From: Solanum dulcamara
Taxonomy: Eukaryota > Streptophyta > Magnoliopsida > Solanales > Solanaceae
Reading direction: 5' to 3'
Assembly (NCBI RefSeq): GCF_947179165.1
Contig: NC_077241.1
Location: forward strand, 33,599,246 to 33,663,245
DNA length: 64,000 bases
Positions within the stretch are counted from its first letter, which is position 1, and each line of letters begins with the position of its first letter. The translations under genes were made by a program, and so were the position numbers. Under the pieces are notes generated by a model. That model had not been told where the DNA came from and did not search any database. It was given only the letters and a program-made list of their open reading frames with translations. Shown here piece after piece: positions 34,728 through 46,334 of this stretch.

Positions 34728-35600
34728 AATCATCCATATTAAACTCAAGATCCTTTTTTCTAGTATTGCAGTAGGACTTTTGATGACTTTGAGCTATCTT
34801 CAACCTTTCTTTAATAATTCTAAACTTATCCATAGCATTGAGCACCAAATCGGGACCCAACAAGGTCATCTCACATACTTCAAACCAACCAACTATAGAT
34901 CTACATCCTCTCCCATATAAAACCTTATACGGGGCCATCTCGATGCTTGAGTGGTATTTATTATTGTAGGCAAACTCGATAAGTGATAGATGATCATCCC
35001 AAATTCCTTTGAACTCCAACATACAAGACCTTAACATATCCTCGATGCTTGCCCTTGTGTTTGAGAATGGAATGCGGTTCTTAGATTAACCTTGGTAACA
35101 AGAGCCCTTTGAAATAATCTCAAAAAGTGAGAAGTGAATTGGGTAGCACGATCTGAAATAATTGATAAGGGCATACCATGCAACCTTACCAACTCCCGAA
35201 CATACAACTTATCATAGTCCTCAAAACTATAAGATGTCTTGACAGGTAGGAAGTGAGCCGACATAGTCATTCAATCAGTAATCACCAAAATTTAGTCATG
35301 ACATTTTCAAGTATGAGGCAAACCCACTACAAATTCCATATTCACATCTTCCCAATTCCAAGAAGGAGTTTTTATTTCTTGGTATAGCCCACCCGACCTT
35401 TGATATCTGGCCTTAACTTGTTGGCAATTTGGACACTTGGACACAAACCTTGCTATGTCCTTCTTCATGCCATTCCACCAAAAGAGTTCATTTAAGTATC
35501 GATGAATGGATTTTAAAAAATTCTGAGCCTTTTTCAAAATCAAACTCCTTAGGCTATCCACATCCGGAACACATAATTAGCCTTGGTAGTGAAGTACCCC
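34728..35600 (-). pseudogene. M1 integrase, zinc finger and catalytic core
   Basis: On the minus strand the HHCC region is present but shortened: the segment that normally holds the first His reads 'ILKKAQNFLKSIHRYLNELFWWNG', and 'KCPNCQQVKARYQ' keeps both cysteines. The core follows: 'NMEFVVGLP', where the first catalytic Asp is Glu; 'ISDRATQFTS', with Asp kept; and 'GQAS', where the Glu region is damaged. Then come 'LSLIEFAYNN', 'YKVLYGRGCRS' and 'NAMDKFRIIKERLKIAQ' to 'LEFNMDDWV'. Frameshifts occur near 35275 and 35035. Confidence 0.86.
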
Positions 35601-36409
35601 ATCTCCCCTTTATGAAAAGAACTCTACTTTATTTTCTTTTATCAACTTCTTTAAGTCTACAAAAGTTGGGTCAAGGTCTTGTTTTGTCTTGACATCTACC
35701 ATCCAAGATGATTTAGACTCGTTATGAACGAACATACCACTATCGTTGGAACCACTCAACTTCATGCCTAATCTAGCCAATCGATGAACATCTTTCATTA
35801 AATCTCTCTTCCCTTCCTCCAAATGAGCCATACTTCCCATAGATACTCTACTAAGTGCATCGACAACAAAATTTGGTTTACCCGGGTGGTAATGCACACT
35901 CATGTCATAGTCTTTGAGGAGTTCTAGTCATCTTCCTTTCCTTAGATTGAGATTCTTTTGAGTGAACACATATTAAAGACTTTTGTAGTCAGTAAACACA
36001 TCTACATGTACTCCGTAGAGGTAATTCCAGCAAATCTTTAGAGCAAATACAATGGCCGCTAACTCAAGATCATGGGTAGGGTAGTTACATTCAGAAACTT
36101 TTAATTGCCTAGAAGAATTGGCTACAACCTAGCCATTTTGCATTAAGACACAACCCAAACCAATATTTGAAGCATTACAATAAACCACAAACCCTTCTAA
36201 CCCTTCTAGTAAAGTCAAGATAGCAGCGGAGGTAAGTTAATCTTTCAAAGTTTGAAAAATCTTTTCATACTCATCCGTCCATATGAATTTCACCATCTTT
36301 TGGTTTAATATGGCCATCGGAGATGAGATGGAAGAGAACCCTTCAACGAATCTTCTATAGTACTAGCTAGTCCTAAAAAGCTCTAAATATGTGAAGGAGA
36401 TAATGGTCT
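35601..36409 (-). pseudogene. M1 RNase H remnant
   Basis: The last part is open (35610-35903): 'VHYHPGKPNFVVDALSRVSMGSMAHLEEGKRDL' with the terminal Asp of 'VDALS' intact. Upstream, in pieces, are '[17 protein letters not shown]' near 36080-36030, '[14 protein letters not shown]' (normally TDHKSL) and a diverged 'VVYCNASN' where the first catalytic Asp is Asn. Stops break the frame. The stretch ends at the AGGAC target site of the next solo LTR. Confidence 0.8.
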
Positions 36410-36414
36410 AGGAC
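36410..36414. repeat. Target-site duplication AGGAC, left copy
   Basis: It is repeated exactly at 39867-39871. Confidence 0.92.
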
Positions 36415-37059
36415 TGTCACGACCCAACCCCATAGGCCGCGACTGGGGTCCGACCTGGACCCTCTTATGCGTATTTATCAACTACACTCAAGTTGAACCA
36501 TGTGTGAGGTGATACTATACACAAAAACCTCAATATTTTAAAACTTTTTCAGGTACCTATAGCCTCTTTCATTCGTATCATATCATGAAAGGGCACGCGC
36601 CGATGAGGCTGCCATAACATAAAAACATTTACAACATGCCGTATAAGCACAACTGAAACAAACTTATAAACAACCCACATATACCTATGTCTATAGACCT
36701 CTAAGAATAGTAACAACAACATATGGCGGGACAGGGCCCCCATCGTACCCCTGAATGTACAAATATATATTTTAAGTGACCAGTATCAAAAATTAGGCTC
36801 CAGAAAAGTGAAGCACTTTCGACATAGCTGAGAGAAACTCCTAAGCTGACGAATCTCCAGAATGAACATCTGTATTTGCGGGCATGAAATGCAGCCCCCC
36901 GAGAAAAGGGGGGTCAGTACGATATATGTACTGAGTTTGTAAAGCATAACACATCATAATTGAGACCATGACTGAAATAGGGATGCAGGGGATAAGTATA
37001 ACAATTAACAAGTCACTGTACCTGCACCTTAAGACACGTAAATCATACACATCATCATA

Positions 37060-37600
37060 TGTTGTGCCCAGCCCTCTAGTGAACTCTGTGTTATAATCAT
37101 ATTCTCATATTCACATGCCATCATATTATCAGGCCTTTCATTTCATCATATTATCATATACGGTATCATATCCTCGTATATGATATAATCTTACCACGTA
37201 TGTCATTGTATCATATCCGGTTCATTATGGGGCTCGGGGTCACAATGTATCACTCTAATCTCATATGCATGCCTACATAAAGTATCCGGCCCTTTAGTGA
37301 GGGACTCGGTGAATGGAGTGATGTATGTCTATAGCGTACCATCATAATATACATACCGTACCCGACCCTGTAAGGAGGGACTCGGTATTCCTTCCTTATT
37401 TCACCACATATACTATCATATTACAGCCGGCCTGGGACTCGGTGAATAATCGTATCGTCATAACATATAACATATATCACACCTCACGTACGGCATCGTC
37501 TCCTCATGCGTGGAACTATACACATCCAGCCTGGGACATGGTTAAAGAAGTAGTAAAGCTGCGCCCGACATAATATCCGGCCCATAGTGGGATGCGAAGA
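37060..37600 (-). repeat. Degenerate minisatellite of GAGTCCC...GGGCCGG words
   Basis: Five to six spaced blocks such as 'ccggccctttagtgagggactcggtga' recur, separated by AT-rich DNA. The same motif is amplified more regularly in the full-length family T element. Confidence 0.65.
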
Positions 37601-39179
37601 AAGAAGGGTTACAGCATGCACAAGTAGAGTAGTGAGAAACCATATGCAACTAAGTTCTTATCTGAGACTCGATGAAACTGTCAAGTGAACCGTCACCTGA
37701 AGACCAGGAAGGTACTTATCCGAAGTGCCTTTTAGATGTCATTAGGCTTACATCAGTTGGGGCCTCAGGAATCACAGACATGCATCAAGACAATGCCACA
37801 TAGCTTATGCAATCACAAACATGGTTTATGCAATCAAAGACACAGTTATGCAATCAGAGACACAGTTTTGCAATCAGAGACATTGATCGTTTAGAGCCTT
37901 CAAGTAAAGGAGCTTGTATCTCCACTTACTATTCACTATATAGCAGGCTCGGGAATAATGGTTTGACTACTTTCAGACTCTAAATGGTCAGAAGTGACTA
38001 CAAGTCACGAGTTACACTCAGAGTTCATAAATGGAATTACCTCTAAACCCATATCATATATCATTTTACTTAAAAGTTAAGTCATCCTAAAGGAAAGAAG
38101 AAATAGGCTTTATATGTACTAGTTTCCATCACATAGAAGACTTAAAGGCAATAACTCAGCTATTACAGGAGTTCTAATATCAAGAAGTAAACGAGAGTCT
38201 CGACTCATACTCAAGCATTTACGTATGGATTAAATCCCAAATATCATATTCATATCATTTATAACTTATATCTAAGACATGCCAAAAGAAAAGAGAAATA
38301 GCTCTACATACTTATTCCAAAAATACGCCAAAAGAAAGCTTCACATACCTTGTCTGAGTTATTCTTTATCCTGTTCGTCTCGTCGTCCTTTGAACCTATT
38401 AAATAGGAGAGTAATATGCATATCAGCTCTTCTTAATTTTCCAGCATCTTAGGTTACACCTTAATATTAATGGAATCTATTTCCTTCGTTGTTTCCTCGA
38501 CTAGTTCTGTAGTTTGTTAAGGCGTTAACGAAAATTGGGCAGCACCTCCCCTATAATGTGCCCTATCCGAATTTCCAACCATATACTTAGCACCTTCAGC
38601 CAACCAACAATACAACCAGCATCCCATACATATACATATTATGACAACATTACACAATGTAAACCCCCAACAATTTACTCGAACTAAGATACCAAAACTA
38701 GAGTTTTAATCTTTGTTTCGTGAATCTTTTAATTGCAAAGCGGAGAGTCGTGTGGATGAAACCAGAAGCTCCACCACCTCATTTAGAGAACTTTTAGACT
38801 ATTCAACATTCCACAACACAACCAGCAGCAGCCCCCACGCGCACAACACCTTATTTCGACAACAATTCACTTCTAGCGACTCCAATTTAGTTTATTCCGA
38901 ACGTTGAACTTTTCAACCCTTTTACCCAACTTCCAGCAGACCCTAAGGTGTGTAATACACCATAATTTAACATCATAAACTTCAAATTAGAGGGGAAGAA
39001 ATTACCTTTCCCGAAATTTTCTAAAACTTGCCAAAATCGCGCCTCGGAATTTGTTTTACGTGCTGAATCGTTGTGGCAGCTTGCTGTCTGATTTTTTCTG
39101 CACCAAATCCTAATTTTATAGTACTAATACTTCCATATCATTGTATTATACTCTAATTAATTAATTTACGGAATGAAAA

Positions 39180-39480
39180 TGGGACTTACCTATTTTTTCT
39201 CCCAAGCCATCAAGATTTTCTCCTTAGCTCTTTGGTTTTTTTTTCACGTTGCTTGCCGGAAATTTGTGAATGAACTGAAGCTTTTTGGATACATATCAAC
39301 TTATATGGGTGGTCCCAAGGGGTGACACGTGTCATCCCCTAAGGGGGACACGTGTCTAGCCCCTATTGGGCCACCGTATCCATGCATTCCATGTGAGGCT
39401 GCCACGTGGCAGTGGGGCCCACCTCCCCCAAGAAGGTGGGTCACCTAATTGACCCCAAGCAGGTAGGTCACCTGCTTACT
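39180..39480 (-). promoter_or_regulatory. LTR promoter: palindromes, double G-box, TATA, splice donor
   Basis: On the minus strand, in order: CACCTACCTG/AGGTGACC words (39430-39470), two perfect GACACGTGTC palindromes (39347-39356 and 39324-39333), a TATA-like CCATATAAG (39300-39308) and, 114 bases on, AATAG/GTAAGT with the intron starting at 39189. This is the best conserved example. Confidence 0.68.
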
Positions 39481-39866
39481 TAGGTTCTTCCACGTGTCAC
39501 CCTCCCATTGGCTGCCCCACACAATTTATTTTTCCTCCTCGTGGGTTCGTAATCTCGTTCGTAATCTCGTCTCACTTTAAGAGCCTATGAAACCCTTGTT
39601 ACATAAGCTTGGTATATACTCAAATAACTTACGTATGTAAGACTTCTAACTTAGTAGTTTACGTAGATAAGTCGAGTCCTATGACCCGTTACTTGGCCTC
39701 CAACTCCTTCCGACTTCTCTTGACCCTATTTCCAACCTTCCCTACCATGGGGTGTCACATTCTCCCTTCTTAGAGTTGTTCAATAGGGTCGTAACTTAAG
39801 TAGCTCACATACTAGATTCTAAGTAACTTAAGGAACCTTTCGAGTTCAAATATGTGGTGTGTAACA

Positions 39867-39871
39867 AGGAC
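39867..39871. repeat. Target-site duplication AGGAC, right copy
   Basis: It is the exact partner of 36410-36414. Confidence 0.92.
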
Positions 39872-40425
39872 AAGTCTTTACTACCTCCGTTTTCTTTGGA
39901 TAAACCTTGATTCCATCACCGGAAACTATGTGACCAAGAAACACAACCTCCTTTAACAAAATTACACACTTACTAAATTTTGCAAACAATTGTCTATCCC
40001 TCAAGGTTTAGAGAACAAGCCTTAAATGATTTAATTGTTCTTCCTCACCCCTAGAGTAATTCAAGATGTCATCATTAAAAAGCACAATGAAAGTATCAAG
40101 GTAGGGTTTGAACACCCTATTCATTAAGTCCATGAACACCGTTGATGCATTGGTTAACCCAACAGACATCAATACAAACTCAAAGTGACCATACTTCATT
40201 CTAAATGTCATCTTGGGAATGTCACATTCTCTTACCCTTAGTTGATGATAGAAGGAATGAAGATCGATCATGGAGAAGTGACTTGTTCCTTCCACATGAT
40301 CAAAATATCATGTATCCTAGAGATTGGGTATTTATTCTTAATGGTCACCTTGTTCAATTATCGGTAGTATATGCATATTCAAAGACACCCATCCTTCTTT
40401 CTTACAAACAAAATAGGAGCATCCT
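39872..40425 (-). pseudogene. M1 reverse transcriptase, N-terminally deleted
   Basis: The minus-strand pieces start with 'GCSYFVCKKEGW' (normally [13 protein letters not shown]), then '[10 protein letters not shown]', and an open stretch 40295-40008: '[56 protein letters not shown]', then '[17 protein letters not shown]'. The catalytic Asp-Asp pair (FNDD) is kept. Further down 'QLFAKFSKCVILLKEVVFLGHIV' leads to the solo LTR. The 400-500 bases that normally lie between protease and the fingers domain are missing at 40425-40435. Confidence 0.86.
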
Positions 40426-40429
40426 ATAG

Positions 40430-40735
40430 TGAAATACTTTACCGTATGAACCCTTTCTCTAAGTATAACATCAAAATCTACCATGCCAAGCTCGGTTAGA
40501 TCACAAGGAAAAACTTTATGCAATATAGACACAGGACAACCCTTATAAACCTTTCTAGCAACAATCGACTCACCAATGAGGGTAGACATCAAATAAAGAT
40601 CTACTACTATTTTGAGTAGCACATCAAATATATTAGCTGGGAATAGAGTGACAAATGATAAGTTTTCACTCAAATCTAATAAGGCATACACATCAAAAGC
40701 AAAGACCTTTAATATACTAATAATAATATTTTGTT
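40430..40735 (-). pseudogene. M1 protease remnant
   Basis: The minus-strand frame reads 'FDVYALLDLSENLSFVTLFPANIFDVLLKIVVDLYLMST', then 'VARKVYKGCPVSILHKVFPCDLTELGMVDFDVIL'. The catalytic D-S-G is D-L-S, so the enzyme is dead. After 'DFDVIL' the usual GMDWL is replaced by unrelated codons running into RT, marking a deletion or recombination joint. It resembles the family A protease at 1975-2340 more than the family B one. Confidence 0.82.
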
Positions 40736-41881
40736 CTTTCTCAACCTTTTGTCTCCCATGTAAAGCATAAAAGTGGTTGGTGTGTTGTCCACCTCCTTGA
40801 GCTTGTTGTCCATGAGAAACTTGGCCTTCAGGCCTTACACCACCACCATCTCTTCAATATCTATCATTATATCATGGCATGCCACACTTGAATCATGCAT
40901 TAGATCCGGCTAAGAATTCCCCTTTATGAGTTCTCCCACACTTTTTACATGCGGGGAAATCTTGAGCACCAATATTCTCCCTTGGAACAACCAGTTTAGT
41001 ACCCTTGTCCTTGTTGGACCTTTGAAGAGGAGAATTGGTGGAACCTCTCCCCATGAATCGTTGCCCACCTTTGCCCTTGCCATTACTATGATACCCAGAT
41101 CTTTGAGGATTGAACCCTCCACCATCAAATCTATCCTTCTTGAACACTCTTGAACTTGCCTCAACTTCTCTTCCTTAAATGTTTTTGTATATGTCATAAG
41201 TCGGGAGATGTCCATTTATTTGACCAACATGACTCTCTTGCACTTTTTGGATAACAAGCTAGAAATGTCAAAAATAAAGTTACTCATCCTTGACTTTGGA
41301 TTTGAGACCATGAAAGGAGCATACATAGAAAACTTAGTGAACCTAAGGGAATATTGACTCACACTCATTCCCTATTGGTGAACATTGATGAACTCTTCGA
41401 TCTTTGCCTCCCTTAGCTCCAAAGGAAAGAAGCAGTCTAGGAAGGCATCCTTGAACACTTCCCATTCAATAGGCTCCATATCTTCACCTCTCTTGATGAC
41501 CCATTGCTCATACCAAACCCTCGCCATGCCTTTGAGGTAATAGACCACAAGCTCATCCTTCTCATATGGAGGCACACCCATGATAGCCACTATATGGTAG
41601 ACCTCATCAATGAGTTCCATAGGATCCTTAAATACCTTAAAACCATCAAACTCGGGTAGGTTTATCCTCTTGAAGTTCCAAATTCTAGAAGATGGAGTAG
41701 GCCATTGAGGAGGAGGAACAACACCTTGGTTGGTTGCTATGGCTTGAGCCAATAGTGTGATGATATTTTAGAACTCCACATGGGTCACTCCCTCCTCATG
41801 GTGTGGAGCTTCGAGAACTGGTGGAGCTTGGTCCTCATCAACAACCCTTTCTCTAGGTTGAGACACTCTTCTTGTAGGTAT
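40736..41881 (-). pseudogene. gag: M1 Gag remnant
   Basis: The start codon at 41881-41879 is ATA in place of ATG (followed by PTRRV). The capsid part is open at 41752-41372: 'RIWNFKRINLPEFDGFK', then 'ELIDEVYHIVAIMGVPPYEKDELVVYYLKGMARVWYEQW', then 'FLDCFFPLELREAKIEEF'. Frameshifts follow at about 41370 and 41215. The zinc knuckle region reads 'CKKCGRTHKGEF', with the last Cys changed to Phe, and the second knuckle keeps only 'FKCGMP'. It belongs to family A by sequence. Confidence 0.86.
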
Positions 41882-41883
41882 GA

Positions 41884-41900
41884 TCTAACAGACATAAAAC
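41884..41900 (-). promoter_or_regulatory. Candidate 3' splice acceptor before M1 gag
   Basis: The minus strand reads TTTTATGTCTGTTAG/ATC and then the mutated gag start. The distance from AG to the start codon is three bases, against two at 870-872. Confidence 0.45.
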
Positions 41901-42078
41901 ATGGCGTTAGTTACAAAAAGTTTAGGACACTTTAGGGCACTGCATGACTTTGAAAGAATTGAAAACATTCATAAATGTCTCATTGTCTCCTATTCATATT
42001 TGTGGCATGCTTTACAATAATAAATAAGTCCCTATTAGACGAGGTATGTTGGACTCTAAGAATCATTCAAAACATCAA

Positions 42079-42094
42079 TTTTTGATACCAAGTT
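42079..42094 (-). other. M1 primer-binding site
   Basis: The minus strand reads ACTTGGTATCAAAAA next to the LTR end TGTGACA. TTGGTATCA matches the initiator Met-tRNA site; the remaining GAGC has decayed. Confidence 0.8.
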
Positions 42095-43700
42095 TGTCAC
42101 AATCCAACCCTAGGGCTTAGACGTGACACGTCAAATGAGACATGCGGAGGTGCCTCACCCAAGACTCTTAGAATTCTTATAGCTTCTCATAGGTAATGAC
42201 ATTTAATATCAATAAGAAAAAATGGGATAATAGGACTAAGGGAAACAACATAGAATGCACAACATTAACCTTATCAAACAATTATTAATTTGTCTAATAA
42301 TACCTCTACTACTTTAGACATGGCTGGGGATAAGACAAGGCCCTAGCTCACCCTAATAATAAGTTTCAAAATAACAAAAGATGACCATAAGTCTACATAT
42401 GTCGTAAGCTAGAAGAAGAACGAATTTTGTTGCGAAACATGGGAACTCACTCATAAGTATCCTTCAATGAAATGAACTATCCATCTTTATAAAACATATT
42501 AGGAATAGCTTATTAACTTTAGTGATTCATAAGAATCCATAACTTCGATGAGAATTGTATTTATTACCATCTTTAACATGATTGTGTGAAAATTGGACTT
42601 ATCACACCATATTAACTTCTTTGATCATAACTTAATGATCATCATAACGTCATCATTTAAAATCATAAATCTCAACTTTAAATCATTGCACTTTAATTGA
42701 AAATCATTGAAATCACCATCAACTCATCAAAATCATCGTTGACCTCATACTCATAACTTGGAAAAAGCTGCATGGATTGAAATTCATAATTCCACTTAAA
42801 ATTATGCAATTCATGTAGCTAAATGCTAAGAATAATCATTAATTACAATTGAAAACATAATTAAATCCGCCCAATGAAATCCCTCAAAACTAAGGTTCAT
42901 AATTCATTTTAAATTGAAGGAAAACATAAGAAAACTTTGGGACTCCATTGGTGAAAGGGACCCATAGATCAATAAACAGATACCTTGATTAAAATTTCTC
43001 AAAATTCAAGATTGGAGATTTGAGAGAAACCTTAAGAGAATTGAGTTCCTTGCCTTAGAGAATTTTGGAGAGTTATTTAGAATGAGGGAATTTTGAAAGA
43101 ATTGGGTAGATAGGGTTGTACGTAGCCATAATTGTGTCTAGGTTCATTGAAATAAACTTGGAAAATAACATAATTTCCCTTCACTAAAACTAAAATTTTG
43201 ACTCTACGGATCTACTCTATGAGTCGTAGTAGCAATGACGAGTCATCCTGCATGGTTGAGAAAAAGGCTTAAATTTGAGTCTCTATAGTTTGTAAATGAT
43301 TCGTTATTATGTCTCGTCAACTCATCTATGGGTCGTAGACATGATCCGTCCTGCAGGTCTTAAAACCTGCAAACTTAAAGGCCTCTGAAATTTGATTACG
43401 AGTCATTTATATGACCCATAAGAACTTCTACGAATATGTCCTACCAAGTCATACACTCAACCTCGAGGGACTTTTAAAACTTAGCCCTTGAAGTTTATTT
43501 ACGAGTCATGTTTACAAGTCATCTAGGGGATTATGGGATGTTAACATAAGTCGTAGGACCTTCTTTTGAGGTTCGTCATGACCAATCTCTAAGGTGCACT
43601 CTACGAATCATTCCTATGAGTTGTAGAGGAAATGTTAAAGCTGGAGGTAGTCTAAAATATTTGAAGATTCCTTTTGGATTCCAACTTTCGTGGTCTTACA
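42095..43700 (-). repeat. LTR shared by M1 and M2
   Basis: On the minus strand it starts TGTAAGACCACG (43700) and ends TTGTGACA (42095), 1606 bases. Upstream of it (43701 onward) lie the M2 polypurine tract and pol, so it is the 3' LTR of M2. Downstream lie the M1 primer site and gag, so it is also the 5' LTR of M1. The U3 carries the family A type ACGAGTC motif array (43200-43640). Confidence 0.85.
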
Positions 43701-43716
43701 ATATCTCCCCCTTTAA
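43701..43716 (-). other. M2 polypurine tract
   Basis: AAAGGGGGAGATAT on the minus strand lies immediately before the LTR start. Confidence 0.85.
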
Positions 43717-43739
43717 AACATTCATCTTTGAATGAGATT

Positions 43740-44990
43740 AACTCATAAGCCACCTTACCAACACGTCTCAATATCTTATAACGTCAAACATATCTAGGAC
43801 TCAATTTCTATTTCATAGCACAGAGCATTACACCCTTCATGGGTGAAACCTTTAAATAGACCTAATCATCTGCCTCAAATTTGAGCTCTCTACTTCTATT
43901 ATCAGAATATGACTTTTGATGACTTTGAGTCATCTTCAACATCCCATATAAGTCTAGCCTTCTCCATAGCATCTGGACCAATCACCGAATTTAGCATGTA
44001 GATGAGGACTCGACCTAAGGGGTCCTTAAGTAAAGTCTCATATTGCATCTCACTACTTCAAACCATCCTACCAAAGATCTACATCTTATCCCATACAATT
44101 CTTCAAAAGGTTCCATTTGGATACTAGAGTGATAACTAATATAGTAGATAAATTCAATCAATGGAAAATGTTCATCTGAACTTCCTTTAAAATTAATAAA
44201 ATAGCCCTTAATATATCCTCTAAAGTTTGGATCGTTCTTTCGGCTTGACCGTCGGTTTGAGGATGAAAAACGGTACTGCACTTAACCTTTGTACCAAGAC
44301 CCTTTTGAAATAACTTCCAAAATTATGAAGTAAATTCCATACCTCGATCCAATATGATGGACAAGGGTAAGTTATGAAGTCTTACAAACTCACGAACATA
44401 CAACTTAGCATAATCTTCAGCACTATAAGAAGTCTTAACCAGTAGAAAATGAGCCGCCTTAGTCATCCGATCTATAACAACCCAAATAAAATCATGTTTC
44501 TTCTTAGTACGAGGCAAACATGTTACAAAGTCCATATTCACATCCTCCCACTTCCAAGTAGGAATTTCAATATCTTGGGCTAAACCTCCCAGTTTGATGA
44601 TCAACTTTAACTTGTTGACAATTTGGACACTTAGTTATAAACTCCTTATGTCATTCTTCATGAAATTCCACCAATACACTTTCCTCAACTCATGATACAT
44701 CTTGGTGGAACCTGGATGAATCAAATATTGGGAACTATGAGCTTTATACAATATCAACTCTCTTAACCCATCAACGTTGGAAACACACAACCGACCTTCA
44801 TAACGAACCACACCATCTCCCCCTTGGGAGAAAGCATCAATGGTTTTTTTAGAAACTGATTTCTTTAACTCAATCAATGCCGGATCATTGTCTTGTTTGC
44901 CCTTAACGTCCGCTACAAGAGACGATTTTGAACCATTATGAACAAGAACACCTCCATCATTAGAGTCAACCAACCGCAAACCTAAGCATG
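43740..44990 (-). pseudogene. M2 integrase remnant
   Basis: The chromodomain-like end is deleted: the 3' spacer joins directly to 'RVGKVAYEL' at 43740. Going upstream on the minus strand are 'MKGVM' and the C-terminal segment, then a 66-base foreign patch (43983-44048). The core follows: 'GQAERTIQTLED' (44220-44260, Glu kept), 'ILDRGMEFTS' (Asp kept) and 'NMDFVTCLP' (Asp kept). The HHCC finger 'AHSSQYLIHPGSTKMYHELRKVYWW' and, one frame away, 'KCPNCQQVK' are also complete. So all catalytic and zinc-binding residues survive, though frames are broken at about 44285, 44320 and 44635. Confidence 0.87.
43983..44048 (+). repeat. 66-base patch of family A LTR inside M2 integrase
   Basis: Here 'ctcgacctaaggggtcctta' and its surroundings match the family A LTR at 15017-15083 with only a few differences. 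It lies opposite to the M2 reading direction and replaces integrase sequence that M1 keeps at 34851-34880. Confidence 0.85.
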
Positions 44991-44991
44991 T

Positions 44992-45480
44992 TCATCTTAA
45001 CCAATTCTTTCTTATTGTCTTCATATGTGCAACACTATCCATAGATAGCAAACTAAGGGCATCGACAACTACATTGGCTTTGCCTAGATGGTATAATACA
45101 CTTATATCATAGTCTTTCAACAATTTAAGCCATCGCCTTTGCTGAAGGGTCAAGTCTTTTTTCTGAAACATATACTGTAAACTTTTATCCTCGGTAAACA
45201 CATCCACATGAACACCATAATGATAGTGTATCTAAATTTTCAAAGAAAATACAACCGCCGCTAGCTCCAAATCATGAGTTAGATAATTTCGTTCATTCTC
45301 CTTAAGTTGTCTCGAAGTATAAGCTATCACTTTACCATGTTTCATGAAAACACAACCGAGACCAGCTCTTGAAGCATCAAAATACACCAAAAAACCATTA
45401 GATCATTCCAATAGAGTCAAAATCAGAGTGGCAGTGAGACGATCTTTCAACTCTTTGAAACTCTTCTAACAAGCTTCCTA
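44992..45480 (-). pseudogene. M2 RNase H remnant
   Basis: An open stretch 45207-44992 reads 'MDVFTEDKSLQYMFQKKDLTLQQRRWLKLLKDYDISVLYHLGKANVVVDALSLLS'. The conserved TDHKSL is TEDKSL, so that catalytic Asp position is altered. Upstream pieces near 45300-45270 contain the '[11 protein letters not shown]'-like segment and near 45370 a 'DASRAGLG'-like segment. Stops break the frame. Confidence 0.8.
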
Positions 45481-45981
45481 CCATTAAAATATCACCTTCT
45501 TTTAAGTCAAGTTAGTCAAATGTGATGAGATCGATCAAAATCCTTTCACGAACCTTCATTAGTATCCGGCAAGGCCCAAAGAACTTCTAATATCCAAAGG
45601 AGACAATGGTCTAGGAGAATTCTTTTCCATCTCAATTTTCTTAGGATCAACCATAATCGCTTCACCAGACACAATGTGACCAACAAAATCTACCTCCCTT
45701 AGAGAAAACTCATATTTGTTGAACTTAGAAAATAATTACTTGTCTCTTAGAGTTTTCAAAACAATCCTCAAGTGATTAACATGATCCTCCTCATTTCGAG
45801 AGTAAAAAAAAATTCATCGATGAACACAATCACAAACATGTCAAAAAATATTCTTTAAACACTCTATTCACCAAGTTAAACCAAGATACATAACTAGGAA
45901 GTTATAATGGACATACCTTATTAGAAATGCCATTTTAGGCATGTCAAACTCCCTCACCCTTAATTGGTGATAACCAGAATG
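45481..45981 (-). pseudogene. M2 reverse transcriptase, C-terminal part
   Basis: From the solo LTR border on the minus strand: '[18 protein letters not shown]', then degraded palm sequence. The catalytic loop near 45825-45800 is 'VFIDEFFF', the second Asp being Glu, next to a run of A that shifts the frame. The connection domain ('..LEDCFENSK', 'GHCV..') is recognisable only in pieces. It continues from 49281 across the inserted LTR. Confidence 0.75.
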
Positions 45982-45986
45982 AAGAT
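45982..45986. repeat. Target-site duplication AAGAT, left copy
   Basis: Its partner at 49276-49280 is AATAT, one mismatch. Joining the flanks restores the RT sequence 'FSKIDI-SGYHQLR'. Confidence 0.78.
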
Positions 45987-46334
45987 TGTTGCACCCCATA
46001 CTCTGATACCTCGGAACACTTCTTAAGCTTCTTAAGATTCTGGGAAGGCTCTTATGTTTTTTTAGAAGTCGTCATGTGAGTTGGATAATCTATAATGCTA
46101 TCAAATAATCCTAATGAAAGGAGAATGAGATACTCCATAATAGAGAAGATTGGAAATAGGGTTATAAGAAGTTAGAAGTAGTTGGAAGCCAAGTAATGAG
46201 TCATAAGACTCGACCTACTTGCGTAAGCTATCAATTTGAATGTCTTGCATAATTAAGCTCCTGGAGCACACATCGAGCTTAAGTAGCAAGGAATATGTAG
46301 GCTCTTGAATTGAGACGAGATTACGAACCCACAA

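Larger units (their letters stand above)
36415..39866 (-). mobile_element. Family T solo LTR in M1 pol
   Basis: On the minus strand it runs from TGTTACACACC (39866) to ...GTCGTGACA (36415), 3452 bases with a perfect AGGAC duplication. It contains the family promoter block (39180-39480), the twin hairpin (36890-36940), and GGGACTCGGTG repeats at 37060-37580. No internal domains occur. This is the cleanest solo LTR in the window, with both termini intact. Confidence 0.9.
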
